A stretch of DNA of 48,918 nt from CAYUJH01 sp964394585 (GTDB taxonomy: Bacteria > Bacteroidota > Bacteroidia > Cytophagales > Flammeovirgaceae): contig CAYMYI010000018.1 in assembly GCA_964394585.1 (NCBI GenBank), positions 1-48,918 of the forward strand, given 5' to 3'. The position numbers and the translations under genes are program-made. Shown here in pieces: positions 33,100 through 42,032 of this stretch. Every line of letters begins with the position of its first letter. Within the stretch, counting starts at the first letter, position 1. A model generated the notes under the pieces. The model searched no databases. It was not told where the DNA came from and worked only from the letters and a program-made list of their open reading frames with translations.

Positions 33100-33223
33100 A
33101 TGTGAATGAATCGCGATAGACTTTTAGCAATCGTTAGCTTTCTTTTTGAAATGTTGTATCTTGAATTTTTGAAAATCAGCTAGTTGATAAAAACTCATGT
33201 TGTATTTGTAAAAAAATACCATT

Positions 33224-34276
33224 ATGCGATTTGTAACCCTTCTCTTTCCCTTACTAGCATTCGCAATGGGGTGCTTTGCTCAAACCGATATTCCTACGCT
33301 CGAAAAACAATTCGAACAGTATACAAAAGCAAATAATAACAGCAACTTAGCTTCTGTTGCAAACCAATTGGGGTACGCCTATTGGAACAAAGGAAATGCG
33401 AGCAAAGCCATGGAGTACTTCAAAGCGGCACTCCCCCCCAACCAAGCCATTGGCAATAAAAATGGAGAGGCAATCGCGCTGAGTAGCATTGGGGCTATTC
33501 TCTCTGAGCAGAATAAACATCAAGAAGCACGGGAGTACCTACAAAAAGCCCTTGACCTCCGAACAAGTATGGGCGACCGAAAAGGGCTTGCTCAAGAGCA
33601 TTTAAACATAGGCGTTACGTACTTCGACCAAAAACGCTACGGAGATGCCATCAATAGTTTGGAAAAAGCTGTAAATACGGGGCAAGAAGCTAATGCATTT
33701 TATGTAGTTACCGATGCCTACGATTACCTCGCAAAATCGCACGAAGCACTTGGCAACACTGCAGAAGCCTTAGAGTATCAGCGAAAATTTATGGAAGGAT
33801 TTCAGGTAGAAGGTGAAGAATTTATTAGCGATTTAGAACGCGATAAAGACAAGCTCTCTGCTACAACACTCGTACAACAACTCGAAATTGAAAAACGAGA
33901 TGAAGAAGTGGAAAAATTGCGCTTGCAAAGAGAACTTGCTCAACGTGAAGAAGAAGCAAGAAAAAAGGAAATAGAGAATTTAAAGAAAGAAAAACAACTA
34001 AAAGAAGAAGAACTAAAACGCAAAGAAGCCGAAATAAAAGTGGCTCGCCTCGAACAACGCAACAGCCGCATTATCATTGCTGCCTTGGGCAGCGGCGTAG
34101 TGATGCTGTTGATTATTGCTCTTATCCTTCGGCGCGCCAATGAACAGAAGCAAAAAGCAAACATCGAGTTGAAACGCCGGCAGAAGATTATTGAAGAGCA
34201 GAATGAACAGCTCCGTTTGCAAACAGAGCAAATCAAATCGCTACAAGACAAACAAAAGGAAAACCGCGACGAGTAG
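33224..34276 (+). CDS. TPR-repeat membrane protein with coiled coils but no output domain
   Basis: 350 residues. The signal peptide is MRFVTLLFPLLAFAMGCFAQ. About four tetratricopeptide repeats cover residues 25-185 (YAYWNKGNASKAMEYFKAAL, AREYLQKALDLRTSMGDRKG). A charged coiled coil (about 195-280, EEEARKKEIENLKKEKQLKE) leads to a transmembrane helix (about 283-304, IIIAALGSGVVMLLIIALIL). A second, cytoplasmic coiled coil ends the protein. This is the sensor half of the periplasmic TPR histidine kinases or SpoIIE-type phosphatases common in Cytophagia, but it stops before any catalytic domain. The gene after it is convergent, with only two bases between the stop codons. It may act through a partner protein or be a truncated sensor. 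Confidence 0.83.
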   Translation: MRFVTLLFPLLAFAMGCFAQTDIPTLEKQFEQYTKANNNSNLASVANQLGYAYWNKGNASKAMEYFKAALPPNQAIGNKNGEAIALSSIGAILSEQNKHQEAREYLQKALDLRTSMGDRKGLAQEHLNIGVTYFDQKRYGDAINSLEKAVNTGQEANAFYVVTDAYDYLAKSHEALGNTAEALEYQRKFMEGFQVEGEEFISDLERDKDKLSATTLVQQLEIEKRDEEVEKLRLQRELAQREEEARKKEIENLKKEKQLKEEELKRKEAEIKVARLEQRNSRIIIAALGSGVVMLLIIALILRRANEQKQKANIELKRRQKIIEEQNEQLRLQTEQIKSLQDKQKENRDE

Positions 34277-34278
34277 TA

Positions 34279-37200
34279 CTACCGAAGAATCATCAAATAT
34301 CCTTTTACAGCAGGGATGTTTTCTTGGAGTTCTATCACAAAAAAATAGGTAGCATCGGGTAAGTTATCGCCTTGCCAATCATTTTGGTAATTTTCCACTT
34401 CGTATACCAAGTTCCCCCATTGGTTGAAAACGCGGATGCGATTTTCGGGAAACAGGCTGATGTTATCGATAATCCAGGTATCGTTAGCGCCGTCACCATT
34501 GGGCGAAATCCCTGTGGGGATATTTAGAGGCTCTATTACTCGAATGCGCAATGTGGTAGTATCGGTACATACTTCATTCACCTGTACGGTTTGTAGCACT
34601 TCGTAGTCGCCTACTTCTTCAAATGTATGGGCAGGATTTCGTTCAGTGCTTGTAGTGCCATCCGCAAAATCCCAAATTACAGAATCGGCGGCCACGCTTT
34701 GGTCTGTAAACTGTACTGAAAGGGGCGCATATCCTACTAGATAATCTACCTCAAACCCTGCTTGTAATGGAGCATCTTCTACACGTACAATTACCTCATC
34801 GCGCGCAAAACATCCATTGCTATCGGTGGCGATCAGCACATAGCGAGCAGAATCGGTAGGGGTCAGCGTAAGTTCCGGATCACTCTCCAATAGATTTCGG
34901 TTACCGTCGTACCACTCGTAGGTGAGGTTACGCAAAGGGTTTTGTACCGAAAGCGTTACAGGATCGCCCAAGCAAATGAGCTGGTCAGTGCCTGCATCAG
35001 CTTGGGGGATGGGGTTAATCTGAACCGGCTCTGAGATTGTGGTGCAATTGCCTCGCTGTATCCTTACAGAATACTGACCTACAACTTCTGGGAGAAGGGT
35101 GCTGGTAGTTGCCTCGCTTATTGGCTGACCATCCAAAAACCATTGGTAGGTAGCATCGGCGGCATCGGTTTGGGCAAATAATGCCTCTCCCAAGCAAAAG
35201 CGAGTTTGTGTGGTTACCGCTGCCGTTGGAATTGGGAATATCTCTACTGTAACACTCGCTGTATCGCTCAGGCATCCATTATTTGTAGCTTGTAGCCAAA
35301 AAGTAGCCGTTTCTGTTAGGTTTTCAGGCATGAAGGCAGCACCACGTGCCAGCTCTTGGGTCAACGTAGCATCGGCATACCACACGATTTCTCCCGTGCT
35401 GGTAGCTTGTAAAGGGGCGATGACATCTCCTTCGCAATAGGCGGGTACGGTAGCAACTTCGGGCACAGTGGGGTAAGCCTCTATTTCAATTTCATTAGAG
35501 CGACTGCTACAACCATTCAAAATAGCTTCTACCTGATAGGTGCCTGCTGCGGCAGGCATTAGTGTTGTGGAGGTTGCTTCAGGTATGGCAATACCATCGG
35601 CAAACCACTGTAAAGAAGCCTCTGGGTTAGAGAGCGTGGCAGTCATCAGATTCCCCACGCATGCTTCTGAAACTTCAATTTGAACCACTGGTGCCGATAG
35701 AACAAGAAGGCGAAGCTCTGTTGCCTCGCTTACACAGCCACCATTTACAGCCTGCAACCAAAACGATTGGGAAGTAATTTCGGTCGTAGTGAATGTATTT
35801 CCTTCGTTTATCAGTTCGGAAAGATTGGCATCGGCATACCAACGAATCGGGAAATTGCTCTGGGCTTCTAAGGTGATTGAAGGTACTGTATTACAAAAAG
35901 TAGTTTCGGAAAGAATTGTAGAGCGATTAGGTACTTCTTCCACACGGATTACCTCCGAGGCTTGGGTACACCCTTCGCGCGATACAACCACTTGATATTC
36001 TCCGGGGGCTGTAGGCGTAAACGTTGTGCTGTTTTCGTTTAATGCTTCTCCATCTAAGAACCAATCGAAGGTTACATCGGGGAAGTTACTCTGCGCTGTA
36101 AGAGGAGTGCCTACGCAGGCAGCTCCATCGGTTTGAATAGTGGCTGCTGGGCGTGGATTAATGGTGAGGGTAACCGAGGCTACTTCGCTCGTACATTCGC
36201 CTAAAACCGCTTGAGCATAAAAAGTAGCCGTTTCTGTTAGGTTTTCAGGTGTGAAGGCAGCACCACGTGCCAGCTCTTGGGTCAACGTAGCATCGGTATA
36301 CCAAACTATCTCTCCGTTGCTGGAAGCTTGTAAAGGAGCGATGACATCTCCTTCGCAGTATATGGGCGGAGGGGTAACTGTAGGTACAGCTGGTATTTCT
36401 CCCGTTAGGGGAAAATCATCTGAACGTATCACACAGGTTTGGTAGGTTATTTCCACATGATACGTACCGGCACCTACCGAAGTAAGCGATGGTTCTGTTG
36501 CATCTGCAATGGGTTGCCCATTCAAAAACCATTGGTAACTCGCCGCCGCCGAAGGGCTCAACACTGCTGTGAAGGTAGTGCTACAGGCATCGCCATCAGT
36601 CTGTACAGAAAGTTCAGGCACATCGATAAATCCAATAGTAACCGACGACGCCTCACTTTCCACATCATTTGCTGTCTGTGTGGCATACAAAGTAGTGAAA
36701 GTTCCTGCCGAGAAACTGAACTCGTTGCCCTCAGCTACGAGTTGGGTAAGGGCGGCATCGCTATACCATCGAATGTTTATCCCTACCGCGCTCACGGTTT
36801 GGCTCTCTCCTTCGCAAACCAAATCAGGCGGTGTTATAATAGGTTGTTCAGGCAGCACCTCTTCGATTGTTACGGTCCGAGTGATAATGCAGCCGTTCGC
36901 ATCTCGAACGGTTACGGTGTACTCCCCTGTAGCTAGGTTTTCAAAAAGCCCATCCGGCTGAAACAAGGTTCCATCAACGGAATACTCTAGTGGAAGCTTA
37001 CCACCGGTTACCGAACCAACTTCTATACTTCCATCGGTAAGTCCTGCGGTGGCTTCGGTAGTACTCACGTTATCGATGGCGAAAACATCGTCGACGGCAC
37101 TTTCGTTTTGGTCTTGGCAGCTGTTGCAAAACGTAGGTTCGGGTAAGCGAATTTCAAGCTCAAACTCACCTTCTTCAGCGTCAGAATCGGACGAAACCAA

Positions 37201-37734
37201 GATATACAACGTACCTACTTCGCTAGAAGGGAAGTTTGCAAAGCCATCAAAACATCCTAAACCGTACCCCGCGTTTTGTCCGGGGGCAATCCCGCAATTA
37301 CCAGGAGGAGAAAAAGTAATGGGTACATTCTCTCTAAATTCACATAAATTCTGCGATAAAAACAATGTATAGTTAAACGTCCCTGAAATCGATATCAGAT
37401 TTTGAGTAGAAATTTTATGGAAGGGATAATCGTAAGTGTAGTAAAACCATACAGTGTTACGCCAAGGGTTGCTCCCTTTACAAGATGGAAATTCTCCAGG
37501 CGAAGGTTCTAATACGATACCTTCGGGGTCTTCTGTCGAGGTTTCCCCCTGCACGGTGGCTCCTACATTGGTTCCCTGAATGGATAGGAAGCGAGTGTTA
37601 GCATCTAAGTGCCCTATGTATGTGGCGTTACAAGCCGAATCGTTCGGAGGCTGTGCTACCGCCGGCGACATCATGCCCCACAAAAATATCTGCCAAAAGA
37701 ACAGTATTAACCAGCGTGAAGAAGTAAATTTCAT
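34279..37734 (-). CDS. Giant secreted T9SS substrate with SprB, Ig-like and PKD repeats and type B sorting domain
   Basis: 1151 residues. A signal peptide ends near SPAVAQ. An N-terminal beta-sandwich (about 30-205) of the kind near pre-peptidase domains begins PPNDSACNATYIG. A SprB-type repeat follows (about 215-290: TDGSIEVGSVTGGKLPLEYS). Next come eight Ig-like modules in four alternating pairs (about 300-935), one type with WYADATLTQ and one with WFLDGQPI. A PKD domain (about 990-1065) has IWDFADGTTSTERNPAHTF. The C-terminus (about 1070-1151) is the gliding-associated T9SS type B sorting domain with GISPNGDGANDTWIID, RVFNQWGNLVYE and WQGDNLPDATYFF. It should be exported by T9SS and held at the cell surface, probably as an adhesin. 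It is co-transcribed after porP with a 27-base gap. Confidence 0.93.
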   Translation of the reverse strand: MKFTSSRWLILFFWQIFLWGMMSPAVAQPPNDSACNATYIGHLDANTRFLSIQGTNVGATVQGETSTEDPEGIVLEPSPGEFPSCKGSNPWRNTVWFYYTYDYPFHKISTQNLISISGTFNYTLFLSQNLCEFRENVPITFSPPGNCGIAPGQNAGYGLGCFDGFANFPSSEVGTLYILVSSDSDAEEGEFELEIRLPEPTFCNSCQDQNESAVDDVFAIDNVSTTEATAGLTDGSIEVGSVTGGKLPLEYSVDGTLFQPDGLFENLATGEYTVTVRDANGCIITRTVTIEEVLPEQPIITPPDLVCEGESQTVSAVGINIRWYSDAALTQLVAEGNEFSFSAGTFTTLYATQTANDVESEASSVTIGFIDVPELSVQTDGDACSTTFTAVLSPSAAASYQWFLNGQPIADATEPSLTSVGAGTYHVEITYQTCVIRSDDFPLTGEIPAVPTVTPPPIYCEGDVIAPLQASSNGEIVWYTDATLTQELARGAAFTPENLTETATFYAQAVLGECTSEVASVTLTINPRPAATIQTDGAACVGTPLTAQSNFPDVTFDWFLDGEALNENSTTFTPTAPGEYQVVVSREGCTQASEVIRVEEVPNRSTILSETTFCNTVPSITLEAQSNFPIRWYADANLSELINEGNTFTTTEITSQSFWLQAVNGGCVSEATELRLLVLSAPVVQIEVSEACVGNLMTATLSNPEASLQWFADGIAIPEATSTTLMPAAAGTYQVEAILNGCSSRSNEIEIEAYPTVPEVATVPAYCEGDVIAPLQATSTGEIVWYADATLTQELARGAAFMPENLTETATFWLQATNNGCLSDTASVTVEIFPIPTAAVTTQTRFCLGEALFAQTDAADATYQWFLDGQPISEATTSTLLPEVVGQYSVRIQRGNCTTISEPVQINPIPQADAGTDQLICLGDPVTLSVQNPLRNLTYEWYDGNRNLLESDPELTLTPTDSARYVLIATDSNGCFARDEVIVRVEDAPLQAGFEVDYLVGYAPLSVQFTDQSVAADSVIWDFADGTTSTERNPAHTFEEVGDYEVLQTVQVNEVCTDTTTLRIRVIEPLNIPTGISPNGDGANDTWIIDNISLFPENRIRVFNQWGNLVYEVENYQNDWQGDNLPDATYFFVIELQENIPAVKGYLMILR
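35298..35439 (-). repeat. 142-bp direct repeat, copy 1 (within the T9SS substrate gene)
   Basis: It matches 36219-36360 with about 11 mismatches by eye. It encodes the Ig-like module core CEGDVIAPLQATSTGEIVWY and its continuation, in the fourth module pair. The copies are 921 bases (307 codons) apart, the length of two module pairs. Confidence 0.9.
36219..36360 (-). repeat. 142-bp direct repeat, copy 2 (within the T9SS substrate gene)
   Basis: Partner of 35298-35439. It encodes CEGDVIAPLQASSNGEIVWY and the following residues in the second module pair. The intervening third pair is much more different, so this similarity reflects recent duplication or gene conversion. Confidence 0.9.
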
Positions 37735-37761
37735 AACGGAGGGAGTTCTATCACAACGAGG

Positions 37762-38721
37762 TTAAAAACAATCGCCGTAAGTTTTAAGTTTTTCGCGATC
37801 GCCCGGGCAATTTACTGCCGACTTTGCTCGGAAGCTGTAGGTAAGCATTACCTCGTGGGTTCCACTGTTGTAGGGGCTCAAACCAGAAGTAGTCAAATCG
37901 AACGCGTATCCTAAGCGAAAAATATGATCTTTCAGCCTGCCAGGGTTGGCGAACTTAATCCCTGCTTGTGCTGCCACTGCATCGCCGGTTCGGTAGGTCA
38001 TCCCTGCCCAAAAGCGATCATAAAACATAAAGTTGGTATTTAAATCGACTTCTGCCGGAGCGCCCTGCACCATTTTCAGCAACACAGAAGGAACAGCAGT
38101 TACTTCGCGCGAAATGGGCAAACAGTAACTTCCCATCAGAAAATAATGCCGGGTCAGTTGGGCATCTACAGCGCTTAATTTCAGCGGCATTAAATGCGGA
38201 ATAGAAAGCGCCACGAGGTATTTCGGGGTTTTATAGATTGCCCCAAAGCCTACATCGGGCATCAGAAAGCGGCTGTTCGCTTGGGAAAACACAGGGTCGG
38301 AGTCGATATCGTGATAGAGATTGAGCTGATCGGCATCGAGTTTATACTGATACACCCCTGCTGTAAGCCCTAGTGCCAAAATCGAATTTTGCGATAGCTG
38401 CAACCGATAACTATAGTTGACACGAGCATGGAGCAAACTGCTAGCCCCCAAAGTTCCTTGAATGATATTAGCACCCAAGGTCATCCGCTCTTGCTGCATG
38501 GGCATGTTGATGCTCGCCGCCTTCGTTTCGGGTGCTCCAGGGAAACCAGTCCACTGCCGACGATAAAAAATAGCCACATCGGCATAATCAGACTTATTAA
38601 TGTGGGCAGGGTTCAGCAACGTACCATTAAACATGTACATGGTAAAATGGGGTACTTGCTGTGCGTAAGTTTGCAGGGCACAAAAAAAGGCTCCCACAAA
38701 AAGATAGTAGCGAAATTTCAT
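37762..38721 (-). CDS. PorP/SprF-family T9SS-associated outer-membrane beta-barrel protein
   Basis: 319 residues from the ATG at 38721, chosen because it opens directly into a signal peptide, MKFRYYLFVGAFFCALQTYA. The frame itself is open to 38781. The family signature follows: QQVPHFTMYMFNGTLLNPAH, then YRRQWTGFPGAPETKAASIN, and a C-terminal barrel with IFRLGYAFDLTTSGLSPY and SGTHEVMLTYSF. PorP/SprF proteins help deliver or anchor T9SS substrates that have type B C-terminal domains. The adjacent gene encodes exactly such a substrate, 27 bases downstream, so the two form a dedicated secretion pair. Confidence 0.93.
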   Translation of the reverse strand: MKFRYYLFVGAFFCALQTYAQQVPHFTMYMFNGTLLNPAHINKSDYADVAIFYRRQWTGFPGAPETKAASINMPMQQERMTLGANIIQGTLGASSLLHARVNYSYRLQLSQNSILALGLTAGVYQYKLDADQLNLYHDIDSDPVFSQANSRFLMPDVGFGAIYKTPKYLVALSIPHLMPLKLSAVDAQLTRHYFLMGSYCLPISREVTAVPSVLLKMVQGAPAEVDLNTNFMFYDRFWAGMTYRTGDAVAAQAGIKFANPGRLKDHIFRLGYAFDLTTSGLSPYNSGTHEVMLTYSFRAKSAVNCPGDREKLKTYGDCF

Positions 38722-38908
38722 AGGCTGTAATGAAAGATATGACGTAAGCAGGCTACAATTTACAAAGAAATACTCCCTCAAAGGTTATACACTTTTTGCC
38801 TTCCATAGGAAATATTAAGTAGAACTGTGCGCTCTCACGCTTTTCCTTTCCGTTTTGTAGCTTTAGTTCTATAAAATCATTTCTCAACTAAAAAAATTAA
38901 AAACGGAT

Positions 38909-40066
38909 ATGAATCGGAAACTTAGAATGGGTATGGTTGGCGGTGGTCCGGGAGCGTTCATTGGAGGCGTTCACCGCATTGCGGCTGCTATGGATGGCAA
39001 AATTGAGTTGGTTTGTGGTGCGTTCAGCAGTAACCCCGAACGGTCGAAAGAATTTGGTGCTACGCTTCACCTGCCGGCAAACCGCTCCTATGGCACTTTT
39101 GAAGAAATGATTACCCAAGAAAAAGCGCTACCCGAAGGAGAACGGATGGACTTTGTAGCGATTGTTACTCCCAACCACATGCATTTCCCTCCGGCAAAAA
39201 TGGCACTAGAAAACGGATTTCACGTTGTGTGCGACAAGCCCGTTACGCTTAACATCGAAGAGGCAAAGCAACTTGCCGAACTTGTACAACGAAGTGGGCT
39301 GCTGTTTGCCCTTACCCACAACTACACAGGATATCCTATGATAAAACAAGCGCGCCAAATGGTTCGGAATGGCGACTTCGGCAACATTCGAAAAGTGGTA
39401 GTGGAATATCCGCAAGGGTGGCTCTCTACCAAACTAGAAGATACCGGACAAAAACAAGCCGCTTGGCGAAGCGACCCTAAAAAATCGGGAATTGTAGGAG
39501 CAATGGGCGATGTGGGCACTCATGCGGAAAACCTTGCCGAGTACGTAACCGGCTTAAAAATTAAAGAGCTATGCGCCGATCTTTCTACGCTAGTAGAAGG
39601 CCGCACCCTCGACGACGACGGAAACGTACTCCTGCGCTTCGATAACGGCGCAAGAGGTATTTTATACGCCAGCCAAATTTCCGCTGGGGAAGAAAATGCT
39701 CTAACCCTGCGCGCTTACGGCGAAAAAGGCGGCTTGGAATGGCACCAAATGGAACCCAACAGTTTGCTGGTGAAATGGCTCGATAAACCCATGCAAGTAT
39801 ACCGCACGGGCGTAGGCGATTTAAGCCAAGCAGCGCTACAACATGCCCGCGTACCTGCCGGCCACCCCGAAGGATATCTGGAAGCCTTCGCCAATATTTA
39901 TCGAAACTTTGCCGTACAACTCGAAGCGCGCCTTGAAGGCACTACCATCGATACCGATTTATATGATTTCCCCACTATCGACGATGGCATCCGAGGCATG
40001 GCATTCATCGAGGCGGTAGTGGCTTCCTCGCAAAGCAATCAAAAATGGCACACATTCTCGTACTAA
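38909..40066 (+). CDS. Gfo/Idh/MocA-family sugar oxidoreductase
   Basis: 385 residues. The N-terminal Rossmann fold starts MGMVGGGPGAFIGGVHR. The conserved EKP motif appears as CDKPVT (lysine near residue 109), and the catalytic region is GAMGDVGTHAENLAEYVTG (histidine near 205). The family oxidises or reduces hydroxyl groups of sugars and inositols with NAD(P). Residues 220-385 form the usual beta-sheet substrate domain. It has no signal peptide, so it is cytoplasmic. A sugar isomerase/epimerase follows 21 bases later, a common pairing in sugar catabolic operons, and oxidoreductase and transporter genes follow. The substrate is not known. Confidence 0.93.
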   Translation: MNRKLRMGMVGGGPGAFIGGVHRIAAAMDGKIELVCGAFSSNPERSKEFGATLHLPANRSYGTFEEMITQEKALPEGERMDFVAIVTPNHMHFPPAKMALENGFHVVCDKPVTLNIEEAKQLAELVQRSGLLFALTHNYTGYPMIKQARQMVRNGDFGNIRKVVVEYPQGWLSTKLEDTGQKQAAWRSDPKKSGIVGAMGDVGTHAENLAEYVTGLKIKELCADLSTLVEGRTLDDDGNVLLRFDNGARGILYASQISAGEENALTLRAYGEKGGLEWHQMEPNSLLVKWLDKPMQVYRTGVGDLSQAALQHARVPAGHPEGYLEAFANIYRNFAVQLEARLEGTTIDTDLYDFPTIDDGIRGMAFIEAVVASSQSNQKWHTFSY

Positions 40067-40087
40067 CCCATCAAACCTTATTACACT

Positions 40088-41143
40088 ATGAAAACCATAA
40101 AAGGTCCTGCTATTTTTTTAGCACAATTCTTAGAAGATAAAGCACCGTTTAACACCCTAGAGGGTATTTGTAAATGGGCTGCCGATTTGGGGTTCAAGGG
40201 GGTGCAAATCCCAACGTGGGAAGCCCGCTGTATCGACTTACAACAAGCCGCCGAAAGCCAAACCTATGCCGACGAACTGAAAGGACGGGTAGAAGCATGC
40301 GGCGTGCAAATCACGGAGCTTTCTGCCCACCTACAAGGGCAGTTGGTGGCTGTGCACCCTGCCTACGACCACATGTTCGATGCCTTTGCCCCCGATAACG
40401 TGAAAGGAAACCCTAAAGCCCGAACTGAATGGGCAATTCAGCAAGTGAAATGGGCAGCGCAAGCCAGCCAACGTTTAGGGCTAGAAGTGTGTGCCTCCTT
40501 TTCGGGTGCATTGCTTTGGCCTACCATGTACCCTTGGCCCCAACGCTCTGCAGGTTTGGTCGACACGGGCTTTAAGGCACTTGCCGAACGATGGATGCCC
40601 ATCCTAAATACGTTTGATGAATGCGGCGTAGATGTTTGCTTTGAAATACACCCCGGCGAAGACCTGCACGACGGCATTACCTTCGAGCGCTTTTTAGAAG
40701 CTACCGACCACCATTCGCGGGTCAATTTACTGTACGACCCTAGCCACTTTATCTTGCAACAGCTCGATTATTTGGCGTTTATAGACCATTACTACCCATA
40801 CATAAAAATGTTCCATGTGAAAGATGCCGAGTTTAATCCTACCGGAAAATCGGGGGTGTATGGTGGCTACCAAGATTGGGTTGACCGCCCCGGCAGATTC
40901 CGCTCACCAGGCGATGGACAAATTGACTTCCAAAGCATTTTTAGCAAGCTCACTGCCTACGATTACGACGGCTGGGCGGTCATGGAGTGGGAATGTTGCT
41001 TGAAACACCCAGAAGATGGAGCACGAGAAGGCGCGCAATTCATCCAAGACCACATCATCCGTGTAACGGAACGCGCTTTCGATGACTTTGCCGGGGGAGA
41101 AACCAACGAGGCACTCAACCGAAAAATTTTAGGGCTAGACTAA
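40088..41143 (+). CDS. Sugar phosphate isomerase/epimerase-type TIM-barrel protein
   Basis: 351 residues of the xylose-isomerase-like TIM barrel (AP endonuclease 2 fold). Probable metal ligands lie on successive strands: Glu in CFEIHPGEDLHDG, Asp and His in LLYDPSHF, His in MFHVKDAEF and Glu in WAVMEWECC. The family includes isomerases, epimerases, dehydratases and recently described keto-sugar lyases. The conserved FHVKDAEFNPTGKSGVYGGY block is typical of the enzymes that pair with Gfo/Idh/MocA oxidoreductases in Bacteroidota. It is cytoplasmic and in an operon with the preceding oxidoreductase. A terminator-like hairpin follows. Confidence 0.92.
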   Translation: MKTIKGPAIFLAQFLEDKAPFNTLEGICKWAADLGFKGVQIPTWEARCIDLQQAAESQTYADELKGRVEACGVQITELSAHLQGQLVAVHPAYDHMFDAFAPDNVKGNPKARTEWAIQQVKWAAQASQRLGLEVCASFSGALLWPTMYPWPQRSAGLVDTGFKALAERWMPILNTFDECGVDVCFEIHPGEDLHDGITFERFLEATDHHSRVNLLYDPSHFILQQLDYLAFIDHYYPYIKMFHVKDAEFNPTGKSGVYGGYQDWVDRPGRFRSPGDGQIDFQSIFSKLTAYDYDGWAVMEWECCLKHPEDGAREGAQFIQDHIIRVTERAFDDFAGGETNEALNRKILGLD

Positions 41144-41164
41144 CCCCTCCTCTCCGCATCCTTA

Positions 41165-41212
41165 AAGCCATCCGTAATAACAGTAAAGGTGCTATTGCGG
41201 ATGGCTTCTTTC
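41165..41212 (+). terminator. Strong hairpin after the sugar isomerase gene, terminator-like
   Basis: Arms 41165-41179 and 41193-41207 form a 15-base-pair stem (AAGCCATCCGTAATA against its complement with one G-U) around a 13-base loop. Only a short TTCTTT tract follows, so termination may be partial; it separates the isomerase from the SGNH hydrolase. Confidence 0.6.
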
Positions 41213-41281
41213 CCCAAACAAAGCGTTTTGATCCGCCATGATTTACTACAGACATCCTTAATTTCACCTAACTTTTGGAAT

Positions 41282-42007
41282 ATGCTACACTTTACGCGTA
41301 CCCTTGCCCGTGCTGCCCTTTCATTATCCGTTCTTTTCCCCATTACGTACCCAACCCAAGCCCAAAAAATGAGAGTAGTTGCTGAGGTAGTGAACCTCGA
41401 TTATTTCAAAACAGAAAATGAAGCGTTAGGCGAACCATCCCCAAACGAAAACCGCGTAGTTTTCATGGGGAACTCCATCACGCAAGGGTGGCTTACCTAC
41501 CATCCTGAGTTTTTCGAAGAAAATGCATACATAAACCGAGGAATCAGTGGGCAAACTACTGCCCAAATGGTATTGCGTTTTCGTACCGACGTGGTTCAGC
41601 TACGCCCCAGGGTAGTCGTGATTTTAGCGGGCACCAACGACCTTGCCCAAAATACCGGATACATGCCGATTGGTGCCATAGCCGATAATATTAAAACAAT
41701 GGCAGAACTTGCCGAGTACCACGGCATCCGTGTAGTGATTGCCTCGGTATTACCTGCCATCGATTTCCCCTGGCGTAGGGGGTTAGAGCCTGCCCCAAAA
41801 ATTGAGGAGCTTAATCGCCAATTAAAAGCATATGCCCAAGAAAAAGGACATGTGTACCTCGACTACCACAGTGCCCTTGCCGACGATAACGGAGGGCTAA
41901 AAGTCCCCGACTACACCTCTGCTTCTGATTTAGTACACCCGAATAGCGCTGGCTATGCCGTGATGGAACCTCTTGTGCAAGCAGCCATTGAACAAGCCTT
42001 GCGTTAA
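41282..42007 (+). CDS. Secreted SGNH/GDSL-type hydrolase
   Basis: 241 residues from the ATG at 41282, which opens a signal peptide (TRTLARAALSLSVLFPI to TQAQ); the frame extends to 41189 without a signal. The SGNH blocks are clear: VFMGNSITQGW with nucleophile Ser66, NRGISGQTT with the oxyanion glycine, LAGTNDLAQN (GTND 117-120), and SDLVHPNSAGY with Asp216 and His219. The fold removes acetyl or other acyl groups from sugars. Its periplasmic location next to sugar-metabolism genes suggests a carbohydrate esterase acting before uptake, which is inference. An MFS transporter begins 25 bases downstream. Confidence 0.9.
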   Translation: MLHFTRTLARAALSLSVLFPITYPTQAQKMRVVAEVVNLDYFKTENEALGEPSPNENRVVFMGNSITQGWLTYHPEFFEENAYINRGISGQTTAQMVLRFRTDVVQLRPRVVVILAGTNDLAQNTGYMPIGAIADNIKTMAELAEYHGIRVVIASVLPAIDFPWRRGLEPAPKIEELNRQLKAYAQEKGHVYLDYHSALADDNGGLKVPDYTSASDLVHPNSAGYAVMEPLVQAAIEQALR

Positions 42008-42032
42008 CGTCTTTTTTTTCATTCCAAAGCCT

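Noticed and set aside
36439..36961. Long plus-strand open frames (up to 165 codons) inside the T9SS substrate gene
   Set aside because: They are antisense to a well-supported repetitive gene; their openness follows from its codon usage.
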